Shown piece after piece: positions 20,114 to 32,400 of a DNA stretch of 64,000 nucleotides (the first letter of the stretch is position 1; every line of letters starts with the position of its first letter). The notes below the pieces were generated by a model. It did not search any database and had not been told where the DNA came from. It saw only the letters and a list, made by a program, of their open reading frames with translations. The DNA is from Asterias rubens (Eukaryota > Echinodermata > Asteroidea > Forcipulatida > Asteriidae). The stretch covers positions 7,345,883 to 7,409,882 of the forward strand of contig NC_047081.1 in assembly GCF_902459465.1 (NCBI RefSeq). The letters run 5' to 3'. The translations under genes were made by a program, and so were the position numbers.

Positions 20114-20759
20114 AATGTTAAGAACATGAAATCCAAATTTTACATACTTTTCTTTCCCTTTTTGTAAACAAAAACCAAAACACACCCAGCAAAAGGATAA
20201 CAAAACATTTAAGGAAAAGAAAGCGGAACAGAAGTTAACTTGTACCAGTAATCAAGATGCCCCCCCCCCCCCCCCCCCCCACTGCGCTCGACCCCTGTGA
20301 CCCCTCTCCCTGGAAACTCCAGGTTGAGAAAATAGAATGCACTCTTCCTGTGTTGATCTTTGTTTTTATGCTGCGGTATGTTGGATCATCCATGGTTGGA
20401 TGTGTTACTTCCTTGTAGAAGTCCAAGAGCACGTGGTAAATCGGACTCTGTCCCTGGATGCTCCATTGAGGAAATAGGAAATCCGACCGCCAACAATTTA
20501 GTGTGAAACTAAAGGCCAGTTCAATAATTCCCAAGGTAAAACAACTTGTATCTTGTAGGGATTTACCGTATCCGTCCGCATTTTTCCCTCAAAACTGCCA
20601 TCCTCCTGCTACTAGTGATAGATTTTTTTTTTTTTTTTAAATAGATTGAAAAAAAAAAAAAAGCACTACGACAAAGGCAATATTTTGATGTAAAACAAAA
20701 AATTGCGACCAGCCCCCAAACACATCATGGCGAGCTGTATTCTGATGGCGCCCTCTTTT
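20114..20759. other. Spacer with 20-C run and A/T tracts
   Basis: It contains an uninterrupted C tract of about 20 at 20261-20280 and T and A runs at 20625-20660. No gene is seen. Homopolymers of this length are also common places for assembly error. Confidence 0.5.
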
Positions 20760-20983
20760 TCCGGCCGGAAGAAAGATTTTGCTCGGGCCCTTTAAATTTA
20801 CCATGAACCCGTCATTTTACGTCACTGGTAGTGAAGGCCGTATTTGCATAAATTAGTATCAAATTAACATAGAGCATGCGCTTGCAATTGCGCAGCTAGT
20901 TCGTCGTTTTGCTTCCAACCAAAAACGACGATTGATTGTGGTGATTTTGCACAACCAGAACGGCTCTGAGCTGACTGAGGACG
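20760..20983 (+). promoter_or_regulatory. Probable NCOA4 promoter and noncoding exon 1
   Basis: CCGGAAG (ETS, 20765-20771), TTACGTCA (CRE-like, 20817-20824), and GCATGCGC (20874-) with TTGCGCAG (20889-), resembling NRF-1 sites, cluster just before a strong donor ACG|GTAAGA at 20983/20984. The first NCOA4 coding exon opens with an acceptor (TTTACTCTAG at 26466-26475), so a noncoding exon upstream is required. This is the best candidate, giving a 5.5-kb first intron. It is an inference; no transcript is available. Confidence 0.4.
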
Positions 20984-21455
20984 GTAAGAAAATTCATCTT
21001 TTTCATACAATAAGAATTGAAAATGATACTGATACTCGTGTAGCAAAAGCTGTGACTATTTGTGGTTAATTTGGTATGTGGTGTAATGGTGTAGTTGATT
21101 TAATTAAACGAACAATTTTAAAGTTAAAAGTGGGATCAAAGAGTTTAGTTGGCAGTGAGATTTGCTCTTACGGTACACATGGCTCTACTACACACACTGC
21201 TTACATTTTTGTCACCAATCTTGTGTTTATTGTGACACTTTTACACGACGTAAATTAACATTTTCCCGCATGATTTTTGTAATTTTTTGTGTTGTATTTT
21301 CAATGTAGTTTTTAATGAAATGTAATCTTCATCAGTACATATAGCTCATTCTTCAGTTGTCCAATGTCGTACCATTTTTTGGTCCGTTTAGTGTAGTTTT
21401 GTATTTGTACTCCGTTGGCGGACGTGCAGTTTCGCTACTCGGATATGGCAGCGGC

Positions 21456-21913
21456 GGGTCCTACTACTTGCCGTCAACTTGCCGTCAACTCGCCGTCAAC
21501 TCCTCCAATATACATTTAAAATCCACAAAAGAAGCATAGAACTGTAAAGTATCAGCTCAAAGAGCATTCGCGTAAGTTTTAGGTCATATTTCGGAATAAA
21601 AATTGATTTTTTTTTCTCGTGAAAAAAAATTCTCTAAGCCAAAAAACTGTCGGCCGCCATCTTGCTTTTTCACAATGATTAGTCTTGGCCCAAGATGTCA
21701 ATGATTGGTACTTTTTTTTTATCAACACAAAGTCGTTTTTGTGAATGAATTTGTACCGAAAACCATGAGAAATATGTAGTTTAGCCCAGACTTAACACTT
21801 CCGTGCCCCCTTTTTATAGATTTTTCATGTAAATTTAATGAGTTGACGGCACGAAAATGAGTTGACGGCGAGTTGATGGCAAGTCGGCGAGTTGACGGCA
21901 AGTAGTAGGACCG
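21456..21913. mobile_element. hAT-type MITE (family G), copy 2, with 8-bp target duplication
   Basis: Starts GGGTCCTACTACTTGCCG and ends CGGCAAGTAGTAGGACCG. The exact 8-bp repeat GCAGCGGC flanks it (21448-21455 and 21914-21921). It is almost identical to 7051-7528, so both moved recently. It lies in the presumed first intron of NCOA4. Confidence 0.87.
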
Positions 21914-22060
21914 GCAGCGGCCTCCACCATGACACAACATGGACAATTCGATGTGTTGTTGTTTTAACTTGTTTGTTTACCCCATATGCTATTTAAAGAC
22001 ACTGGACACTATTTATAATTGCCAAAGACCAGTCTTCTCACTTGGTGTATCCTTACTTCT

Positions 22061-22092
22061 AGCATGGAGGAATAAATTTATTCCTCCATGCT
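22061..22092. repeat. Perfect 32-bp palindrome
   Basis: AGCATGGAGGAATAAA followed directly by its exact reverse complement, inside the interrupted MITE. A second hairpin (AAGGCTCCC...GGGAGCCTT) sits at 22496-22519 on the other side of the inner element. Confidence 0.85.
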
Positions 22093-22109
22093 TCTAGAAA
22101 CTGTTTTAA

Positions 22110-22493
22110 AGGCAGTGGACACTATTGGTAATTGTCAAAGACTAGCCTTCACAGTTGGTGTATTTCAACATATGCATAAAATAACAAACCTGTGAAAAAT
22201 TGAGCTCAATCGGTCATCGAAGTTGCGATATAATAATGAAAAAAAAAAAAACCTTATCACACTAAGTTGTGTGCATTTAAATGGTTGATTTTGAGACCTC
22301 AAGTTCTAAATCTGAGAGGTCTCGAAATCAAATTCGTTAAAAATTACTTCTTTCTTGAAAACTATGGCACTTCAGAGGGAGTCGTTTCTCACCATGTTTT
22401 ATACTATCAACCTCTCCCCGTTACTCGTCACCAAGAAAGGTTTTATGCCAATAATTATTTTGAGTAATTACCAATTTTTAGTGTCCACTGGCT
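22110..22493 (+). mobile_element. MITE family A, full length (384 bp)
   Basis: TTAA (22106-22109), AGGCAGTGGACACTATTGG at the left; GTGTCCACTGGCT and TTAA (22494-22497) at the right. It has the complete order of family blocks. Confidence 0.85.
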
Positions 22494-22916
22494 TTAAGGC
22501 TCCCTCACAGGGGAGCCTTATAGTTTCTAGAATATAGAATAAGATAAGTAGCAGTGTATCCTAACATGTAATAACAAACCTGTGATTGTGAAAATTTGAG
22601 CTCAATTATTTAAATATTGGTCTGGTTGTCGAAGTTGTGACATAAATTATCAAAGAAAAAACACCCTTGCCACACAAAAGTTGTTTGTTTTCAGATGCTT
22701 AATTTCGAGACCTCAAAATCCAATTCTGAGGTCTCAAAATCAAATTTGTTGACAATTGCCTTTTTCTCAAAAACTACACTTTGTTACTTCAGACACTTCA
22801 CCATGTGTTCCCCCACATTTGCAATTGTCAAAGTGTCTATTTTATAAATGTATTTTTTCTGGGTTTTTTTTTTAACAAAAGGGCATATTATGAAAGGGAA
22901 TAGCGGCCATTTAATA

Positions 22917-23480
22917 AAAGGCACTGGACACCTTTGGTAATTGTTAAAGGGTAGTCTGCCTACTTTCGGTAGTGTATTTCAACACACGGCATTGTGGTAG
23001 GACGGCTTTGTAGAGACCTGCTGGTCACCTGTTCCTCCTTGCCCTTCACCGTGCTCACACTGGCTTTTTTAGCTATTTTGCTTCTTTGAATCTAAAAATA
23101 TTTGTATGCCAGTGTTACATGTAAGTCTAATAAAACTAAAGCTAAACACAAAATAACAAACCTGTATATAATTGGTCGTCAAAGTTGTGAGATAAAAAAA
23201 AAATTGAAGAATAATACCATTGTCACACAAAGTTGTGTGCTTTACATGTAGTTAGGATGCTTGCTTTTGAGACCTCAAAATTTAATTCGAAGGTCTCGAA
23301 ATCAAATTCAAATATTTTAATTGAAAGTTTAACTTTCTCGAAAACTGCGTTACTTCAGATCAGATGGAGCCGTTTTTCCATAATGTTTTATACTACATTG
23401 TATCAACAGCTTTTCATTGATCGTTAACAATTAAGTTTTTATGCTAACAATTATTTTGAGTAATTACAAATAGTGAGTGC
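22917..23480 (+). mobile_element. MITE family A with inserted sequence
   Basis: AGGCACTGGACACCTTTGG at the left and ACAAATAGTGAGTGCCTTTG at the right, with family blocks from 23155 to 23470. About 160 bp of unrelated DNA (22995-23150) interrupts it. Confidence 0.55.
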
Positions 23481-25021
23481 CTTTGAGTGATGTGTGGCTG
23501 GATGGGGAACACAGGGGAGGCAGACACGAGTATGCACTTGTACGATTTCATGTCATTGTAAAATGGTAAACATTAATTTCTCTTGCACAGCCCACCCACG
23601 GTTAAAGTACCCATTACAATTGCTGGTACAGGTTATTTCAAATAATCAGTTTTGTTTGACATCCATTTGAAGTTTGTTAATTCAAAGCTCTACATGTATG
23701 TACAGTGTACATGTACCTTTGCCTTGGCCCCAAACAAACCTATCATGCCTATTGCAAATGCAGTTGCCTAGTCATGCACAAATCTTTTGATAATTCATGA
23801 GCCAGTGCTTGATGGCCTTTTGGATACAAAGAGGTATTGTTGCTCCTCCTGTGAGTGTGACTGAAGGCTGTTTTTAAAAGTAGGTCAAAAGTGGAAAATG
23901 ATAGACCTATGCTTTGCTTGGTAAAAAATTATGTGTCATACTGCAGGCATCGAGTACAACCCGGGGCACCAGCAGCAATCGCAGTGATGCCCTGTGCTTA
24001 TTTGTTGTGGTGCCCTGTGCAAGGTTTCATACTTTCTGTACAAAGTAACATTTTCCTCAAAGAGTGCCCCCAAGCCTGCTTATCAGAAGGAAATTGCTGA
24101 GCCCCTTTATGAGCGAAGTTCAAGGCCTGGAACTGATCTTTGTTTTTTAACGATTGCTTCAATGATTGAATCATTTGACAAAAGCAAAATTCAGTGTCGT
24201 TTATACTGATGCGTGCATGTAAAATCCACTTACACTTTTTTACAAATTGCCTTTTCATTGTTAAAACACTACCATAGAATTCTGGCTACATGTAGATGGC
24301 CAATTTAATCTGTTTTCTAAGATCTGAGGTAGTTCAATCCTGGCACGCAATTTGAAGAAATCCGGTCTTTATTTTTATGCTTAAATTATATCAGTTCCAT
24401 TTACGGAATGGCATCAAAATTAGTGAAGGTTACAACTTGAAGTTTACCCTTTCCCTTTCCACAGGCAAATCACACAGATGCTAGCAAAGAATTATAATTT
24501 ATACTAATTGTCTGCGTCTGAAATATTGCCTTTACTATGAGCAGACATGCAATTTATAAAGTATAGATAATCGTAATTCTACTTATTATAATTGTCTACA
24601 TTTCCACAGCAGTTAGTAGAAAAAGTAATATGTACATGTACGGCTGGTGCTGCATACCTATTTATGCAGTGAAACTTTCATTGAACAAAGCAGGACATTC
24701 TTGAAAGCATAACATTGGAAAACTTTGGGCGGTAGGTGAAAAGGAAAGATCGCATGTAAATGAAAGAATTTCACAAAATACAAGACACTCACTGGGGCTC
24801 TGTACTTGTTTTATTTTATTTTTTCAAAATTTTTTTCAACATCTGTGGTCGAGCTAGCGTGACTGCAGATGTCAAAATTGTGAAAAAAGAAATTGAAAAA
24901 AAAAAAATGTTGCTCCCAAGTTACTGGGCCGAGTAGGCTTACTATGGACATTTGAGTCAATGTACACTACGGCATGTACTGTATGGCGTGTATGGTTTAT
25001 TTAATGGTGTAATGTACATAG
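23481..25021. other. Presumed NCOA4 intron 1 stretch, nothing recognised
   Basis: It is AT-rich and has only short unsupported frames. An imperfect hairpin with ACATCTG/CAGATGT lies at about 24837-24873. Confidence 0.45.
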
Positions 25022-26275
25022 GGCCAAACAAAATAAATGTTGTGTTTACGGTAACCCGACCGACCTGAATTTTTTGCGGCCGAATTGCCGAGCTCAAGAC
25101 ATTTTTCTAAATATTTTGTGAGGTGGGAAAATTTAAAATGACAACTTATAAACTTTTATATTTTACCACTTTCCAACATGAGGGTTTATTTAAACTTGAT
25201 GAGTCGAACAAGGTTAGTATCAGCCCTGATACTTCACCCACGACGGCAATTGCCGTCGTTGCCCCTACCGATTGCCGCAGTGCCCTTCAAAAACCCAATT
25301 TTCACGGCAATGATTGCCGTGCCCTTTTCTCATCATTGCCGCCGTGCCCTTCCTCCCGAAAAAAAAATTATATTCAACGTTGCCCAAGTTGGAAAATAAG
25401 CCAAAAAGTCCCGATGTCTGTGTAAATTTGTACGCAAAGAAATATACCCCAATTTCACGCACGTAAGGCACAACAGCAGATTTCAGGCCCGTTAGTCGTT
25501 GTTCTTTGCGTGCGACAAAAAAAAAACTCGAAACATCGAACGCTAGAGGGCGTTTCGGAACAGTGATAGCGTGAGTTTAAACGCCCTCTAGTGGTATAAT
25601 TACGCGAACCAACGCTAAACGCCTTGAGACGAAGACTCCACGTGTCTGTGCATGCTGGGATAGTTGTTTTCCCCATGCTTGGTACATGTGATGTACCATC
25701 ATGTACAGCATAGTCGTCGCGCACCGCATGCATTTATTCTGTCAACATCGTGTCAAAATGGTGCAGTTACGTGGGAATTTTAGCGTCTCTACGAAAAACT
25801 ACACAACGTGCATGACCAATAGTAGGATTACGTATGAACAAAAGTTATTTAGTGTGTATTGTAAGTAGTTTATTTTGTTGAGTTAGATGAATGCTTTCTT
25901 TTTTCATTGGGTAACAGTTAAAAAATGGAAAAATTGGAAGAACTATTTTTTGCAGGCAACTCGGAGGTTTATTTTTAAACTGCCGTCGTGCCCTTCGCAA
26001 CTTTTTTATGATTGCCGTTATGCCCTTCCAAATTTTTGAAAATTGCCTTGGTGCCTTAAATTTGTACAAAAAGTCAAGGCAAAACTACCGTGCCCCTTAA
26101 AAGCCGAAGTATCAGGGCTGTAGTATAATGGTAACGGGTTTAAAATATTAACAAATAACTCAAAATTCAAGAACTTAAATATAAAAATAAAATTACAAAA
26201 TAAAATTATTTTCCTACCTACCTGGAATTTTTTTGGGTCGTTACCGTAAACACAACATTTATTTTGTTTGGCCTA
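25022..26275. mobile_element. Outer element of a nested pair, flanked by GTACATAG
   Basis: GGCCAAACAAAATAAATGTT...GTTTACGGTAACCC at the left is mirrored by GTTACCGTAAACACAACATT...GTTTGGCC at the right. GTACATAG lies directly outside both ends (25014-25021, 26276-26283). Without its guest it is about 350 bp. Confidence 0.75.
25221..26120. mobile_element. Inner 900-bp element with CAGCCCTGATACTTC ends
   Basis: CAGCCCTGATACTTC at 25221 is repeated inverted as GAAGTATCAGGGCTG at 26106-26120. TAGTAT flanks both sides (25215-25220, 26121-26126). The subterminal parts carry degenerate ATTGCCGTCGTGCCCTT-type repeats on both arms. CAG-type ends recall hAT elements. No transposase is visible. Confidence 0.72.
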
Positions 26276-26490
26276 GTACATAGTACATTGTACATTGTAG
26301 CTGTTTGCAAATATTGACAAAACCAAAGATTCAACTTATCTTACCAAGTTAAAAAAAAATCTTGTTATTGGAAATGTTTTTTTTTCTTTCTTTTGATTCT
26401 TAATGTTTGCCCTGTTTAGCAGAGCCATGGGCTTGTTTAACTCGTCTAATCCTTGTTTGTTTTTGTTTACTCTAGTTGCCTGCCTCTGCA

Positions 26491-29400
26491 ATGGATTGTG
26501 GGAGAGAGCAGCTTCTTAGCGATGTTAAACGCAAGGTAGTCTGTATACAAGATGCCATTGCTAGCATCGCAGAAAAACAGGAGAAGTTGTACCACAGTGC
26601 TGTAGGGGTGAGTAAAGCTATAAGGGAAGACTAGGGGCTGCATAATAGTATGTGTGACAGGCTCCACAAAAATGAGTCGCTTGTTGTTGCACAACCCACT
26701 TTCCAGTATGGCTATTGGGTGAGGGGAGGGTGAAAACAAAAATTGCTGTGCTTTTATGCTTCTTGTCTTTAGGGTCTATATTTTTATATTTTCTGAAAAG
26801 ATAACGGCTACTATTGTTTGATCGCTAAAAGTGACTAAAATATGTACTTCCTGTTCATCTCCTATACATAAATGGTTGCTGTTTTTGTTAAGAGGGCTGT
26901 TTCCCAAGTGACGTAGTCTATTTTGGCTGGTGATCTTAATCTGGCATTCTGGTATAATATAAAGTTTAAAGGCAGTGGACACTATTGGTAATTGTCAAAG
27001 AATAGCCTTCATAGTTGGTGTATCTCAACATATACATAAAAATAACAAACCTGTGAAAATTTGAGCTCAATCGATCATCAAACTTGCGATATATGAATGA
27101 AAGAAAAAAACACCCTTGTCACACGAAGGTGTTTGCGTTTAGATGGTTGATTTCAAGACCTCAAGTTTCTAAATCTGAGATCTCGAAATCAAATTTGTGG
27201 AAAATTACTTCTTTCTCGGAAACTACGTCACTTCGGAGGGAGCCGTTACTCACAATGTTTTATACCATCAACCTCTCCCTATTACTTGACACCAAGAAAG
27301 GTTTTATGCTAATAATTATTTTGAGTAATTACCAATAGTGTCCACTGCCTTTAAGCCAAAGGTATGATTACCTTTGATCAAGCTCTTAATTGTGTTTTTG
27401 GTGTTTGGTCTTTCTTTCCAACTAGGTCAAGTCTGACATTCATACAGCCATCTCCCGTCAGCTTGAAACTCTCCGCAATCGAGAGGTTTGGCTTCTTGAT
27501 CAAGTTGAAGCAATCCTTCGCATCCAAGACCAACTCTTGCAGGAGCATCTGGTGGGCTTGATGCACGAGCTCGGAGGACTTCAGCGTCTCGTAGAAGTTG
27601 CTCAGTGTCATGAGGAGGACAGGGAAGGATTGAATGAAGAGTTGGCTCAGACTTTATCAAGGTAAGGACTAAGCCTTGGCGACTAGTGGGACTAATGTCA
27701 TAAGTGCTATTATAACACCCCTTACAAATCTTCTGCCTTTTCATTGGTGTAGAGCGGTCACATGATATGTCTTAGTCTTACTAGACGGCAGCCGTGTGAT
27801 AGTACATCAGTTGCGGTGTGATAGTCCGATGACTATCACACGGCGTGCAGTACCCAGATGTATTTTTACCCACCTCGAACCCAATCAGTTGTGCATCTGT
27901 GTATCTGAAATTAACTTTCTCTCGCTTCATTCAGCATCTGTCAAAATCTTCATTACGAATTTAAATATTGATCATCTGGGATCCTTTCTTGTCCGGTTGA
28001 TGATTTTCTTAACTAAATTGTTTGTATTATTTATCGTTTTGTAGACTTGGTTTGCTCAATCTTCAGCCAATTGAAGATACAACGATCAACTTTACGGCAG
28101 ATATGGCTAGTCTTCGAAGAGCCCTTCATGACTTTGGAGAGATTGATGCGAAGCGACCTCGTTGGAGCCAAAACTTGGATGTGGGGCTCTCCTCAAAGGT
28201 AAATAAGGTAGATGGTGGAAAAGTTAATGGGTGCTAAAACCTTTTTTTTTTTTGGGGGGGGGGGGATGATCTTCCCGTCAAGGTAACTCGACAAACCCCC
28301 TACAAGATGATATAAACACCAAGCTGGCAACAGTCAATCACTCTCATACAAACGTTGACTTGCCCCAAACATTAAAAAATAGATTTTTTTGAGTGAATGG
28401 TATTTCAAAGAGTATCACCCGCTCTAACTTTTAATGGTCAGGAACCATGACAAAAATTTAAAACGTTTCTTATAAAACACATAAGAATTGGTCACGTGAT
28501 ATATTGTCGGGATCCCGACAAAAACTAATTTTGAGCACTTTATTTCACTGCTACTAAAAATTGGCGGACTTTTTCAAGCAATGGCTCAAATGAAAGCTTG
28601 TAACTTTCTCGACCCCATTTAAAATACATATTGAATTTTAAATCAAAATTTTGGTGTCAAATTGGCCAAAAATCTGATAAAGCATCTTTAATGTCTATGA
28701 TTATAAATTGCACAAGTCAAGAAATTATGATTCAGTTACTAGCAGTAGGTTAGCTATGGGATTCAAACTCACAACTTTGTAATTACACGTCCTGCAGTCT
28801 AACCACTAGACCACAGTGAACACTTGTCATTAAAGGGAAAGTTTACTTTTGGTTTTTTGAACCGTTGATTGTCCTATACCCCTGATCAACCCTATATAAA
28901 TAAAGATCATACATTAAAACTACCCTTAAATATAAATCAAAACTAAATTTCATTTCAAAAGATGGTCGCGTTTTAAAGATATCGTCGGAAAATCCAGAGT
29001 GATTATATGTCTACGTTGGAAGAATAATTTGTAAATTAGAATACACAATCTGAGAGACCTTCCTGTCGGTAAGGATTCCCAGATCAAAAACTTTGGGGAT
29101 ACAATCAAACTGATTATTTATCCAGTAACCACATTACTTCAAAGTGAAATGATTCTTAAAATGCTTTATACTAGTGGAAGCTGCTGCACTTCTAACCAAA
29201 TAAGTTTGTATTGCCATTAATTCTACCAAACGTTGAACTCCCCTTTAAACAGCAATATTATTTGATGCAAGTTTCATAATCTTCTCAAATTTATTTTACC
29301 AAAATGATGATTTTATGTAGTTACTGAATACTTTAATACACAGTCAAATGCTTTATACATTTATGATTCCAGACATACTCTTAGGATCTCAATGAATGAA

Positions 29401-32400
29401 CAAAATGATAATGAAGTATGTATGGTGGTACTAGTTTAATAAGGAAATAGATCCGTTTTTACACTTGATGCTGACATTCTTTGTCATGTCATTGTTAATG
29501 TGCCATTTTATTGAAGTTATTTTCATCGACATCATTGTGTCATTGAACGAACAAGTGGCACTTGCACAAAGTCCGACCTTCTGATCTTAATTGTATGTTT
29601 ATTTTTCGATCGGGTGATCATGTTTGGTTTTGCATTTGGGGCAGAGTTCAAACAACTATCAGTATTTTCTTGTAGAATTTAAACAAAAGTATCTTCTAGT
29701 TCCTGATATATAAAAACAGCCAGTGGGCTCAATTTACTCGGTCCTCACTGGTCTCATGCAAGACCTCTGGGCGGGGCTGATGAGCTTGTACACATTTGTT
29801 CAGGATGTCTACACGGGCAGGGAGATTAATCCGAAACTGGAATACACAATCTGAGAGACCTTACTCGTCAGCAATGATGGGAATGATTGTACTGTCGCAC
29901 GACCACCAGTAGTTTACAAACACACACGAATTGATAAAGCATGGAGGTTCTATAGGCCCTACCCATTATTGTAAACGATCTTTTAAAACCAAAGTTCCAA
30001 GAAGAATGCTGCAATCGAGCCCTGCTTTTTAGTACAAGGCAAAAAATTAAATATTTATTTGCAATGGACCGTAGACATAATTATGCTACATTTTAGTATT
30101 GATAGTGGAACCTTTCTTAACAAAGGAAGAGGTCATTGGTTTGGGGGTTGGGGGGGGGGGGGGTTATTAGGTTCGGTACGGTTTTATCTACGTGTACTCC
30201 ATGGTACACACGTACCTTGGCCCATCCCAGGGTCCCTAGATGAGGTTCTGGGATCGAGTGAACGGACTAGATAATATCGACTGTTTGAGGGCGTCTGTTG
30301 AAACTACAACTCACTAGGTGATCCTCGGTGCATTTTGTTTTCACGAGGTGAAGCTGAGGGAAAATGGAATGGTCTGTGGGAGTCGTACCGTAAAGTTTGA
30401 ACCCTAGCACAACTAAAAGCAATCAATATTTTTGTTTTAACACTCCATATAAGCCGCTTTGGAATTGCAGCTGCGCACTTCTGTTACTGCTGACAACGCT
30501 TTTTGTTTATTATCATGTAACCTTTGACAATACCCCCTGGTGTTGTCAAAAGGTTACGTGAGATAGACAAAATGCGTTGTCAGCAGTAAGACACAGGCAT
30601 GAGAATCTTCCGGTTTAAACCGGAATTCCGTTTTTTTTTCCTTTCAAAATTGTGGTCTCCGAGTTCGATGTGAATTTGCTATAAAATTCGGGGGGTAGGT
30701 TTTTGGGGGTATACATTTGGATTTCTCTAATCCCTCTTCTCTAGTCAGACAATGTCAGTTTACCTTTGTACATTATCGCGGATCCACACGTACTGCGTTC
30801 ATGAAAAAAAACGGCACCTAAAAACTAAACAATAAATTGCCGTCCAGCAACTGGCCCAGTTTACGGCTTGTGGTCTTCCTGGCATCGCGCATGCATGCAG
30901 CAGCGACAGATGTATAAACTTGCCTCATTCCTTGCTTCGTTTATAGTGGTACGGTTCAATAATGTTTGTGTGTAATGCGCTTGCTGCTGCAGCAAAGGTA
31001 ACACGTGTGGAGACTTTTGAAAGTCTACTGAAAAAGCAATGCACGTGTTTGCACCATGTGTACTGTGTACTGTGTACTGTGTACGTGCAGGTTTGTACAC
31101 GAACCAATGAGCGGCGCGGCACGAATCTGAGATCGCCGGCAGGCTATGGAAAACTGGTACCTGTTATTGCCTCACAACCAGCGAAAGATATATTGGGAAC
31201 CAGCGAACACACTGTACGTCCGGCGACGTGCTTTCGTCATAGACCATTCTTTTGCAACGTCACAGCCCGAGTTTTTGCCAACCCAGATTGGAAAACTATG
31301 GAAAGCCGTAAGTGCAAATTAAGAAAGGATCGCTATTTTTTGTAACAATGTAACCAAATCTGTTGATTTTGTTAAAAACAAAACAAATAATTGTGAGAGG
31401 CATTTTATTTAATTGAAAATTTGCAGAAATTGCTGAATTTGGTTAAAACATCTGTTTTTAAGATTTAGTGTTTTACTAACATTCGGCCGACCATGCCAAC
31501 CAAGGCGGTTTGTTTATCAACAAAAGAAAGGTCTATTGGTTCTATTTCTATGTTGGGGGTCTAATCTCAACCTCGTTCCAGTTATACCCTATGCTGAATA
31601 ACAACCTCTTTCTCAAAAACACATCGCTCTCGCCAAATATATAGGCCTATATATATTTTAAAATGTGCGTCGCCGACGGATCGTTAAAATCACAAACATT
31701 TAATTGTAAAAGAATTTCTTTTACACAACCGAATTTCAAATCAAGAACCTATAAAAATGGTTGTTGGTGAGAAAAAAAGCATTTTCAAGGGCAGAAATAA
31801 GGGATAAGATCATCAGAAAAATTAAAATATTATTATTATTTATTTTTTTTCCCTTTCTTTTTCCGGAATTGTTACAAAATCGCAGGCGAACCCAAAATTG
31901 TTTGAATTGTTTGAGCTTTACATTCCTTATTTTCCCTTAAACCTATTTAACAAAAAAAAATGGAAAAATCACACAAAAGTAGCTCACTTCTACCTGGAAA
32001 AATAGGTGTCAGAAATGCATCAGAGACCACCACAGAGCTTCTAAAATACCCAGAGCTCCCAGGGCCCTTAAGCGGGCCCTGGACCCCGGCCGTAGGGGAC
32101 TTCGCGCTGCGCGCTTCGCACACAAAAATGATGGAATATTGACATTTCCGATCAACTGAATTTTTTTCCTGTTTTTTTTATCATCACCCATTCTCATGCC
32201 TGAAGACAGGCGCAGCTGCAATAGACCGATTCAGTAGGCTCCGCCCACAACGCACGTGTGAGCAAGAACACGTGGGGCTCTCCAATGCCTTTAAATTAAT
32301 GCACAACTCTGCCGCGCGCGCCAAGATACGCAAGCATGTCGGACCTTAGTGTCGGACCTTTGTTGCGTGTGATTGGTTAGAACGCAATGGGGCGGAGCTT

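Larger units (their letters stand above)
21997..22860 (+). mobile_element. Older MITE family A interrupted by a younger one
   Basis: The outer element starts AGACACTGGACACTATTTAT after TTAA (21993-21996). It resumes after about 22530 with AACAAACCTGTGATTGTG and the GAGACCTC region, and fades out near GTCAAAGTGTCTATTTTA. The inner intact copy and two small hairpins lie between. Confidence 0.6.

Noticed and set aside
30962-31345. 127-codon frame in the NCOA4 third intron
   Set aside because: No recognisable domain, includes TGTGTAC simple repeat, and adding it as an exon is not needed for frame.
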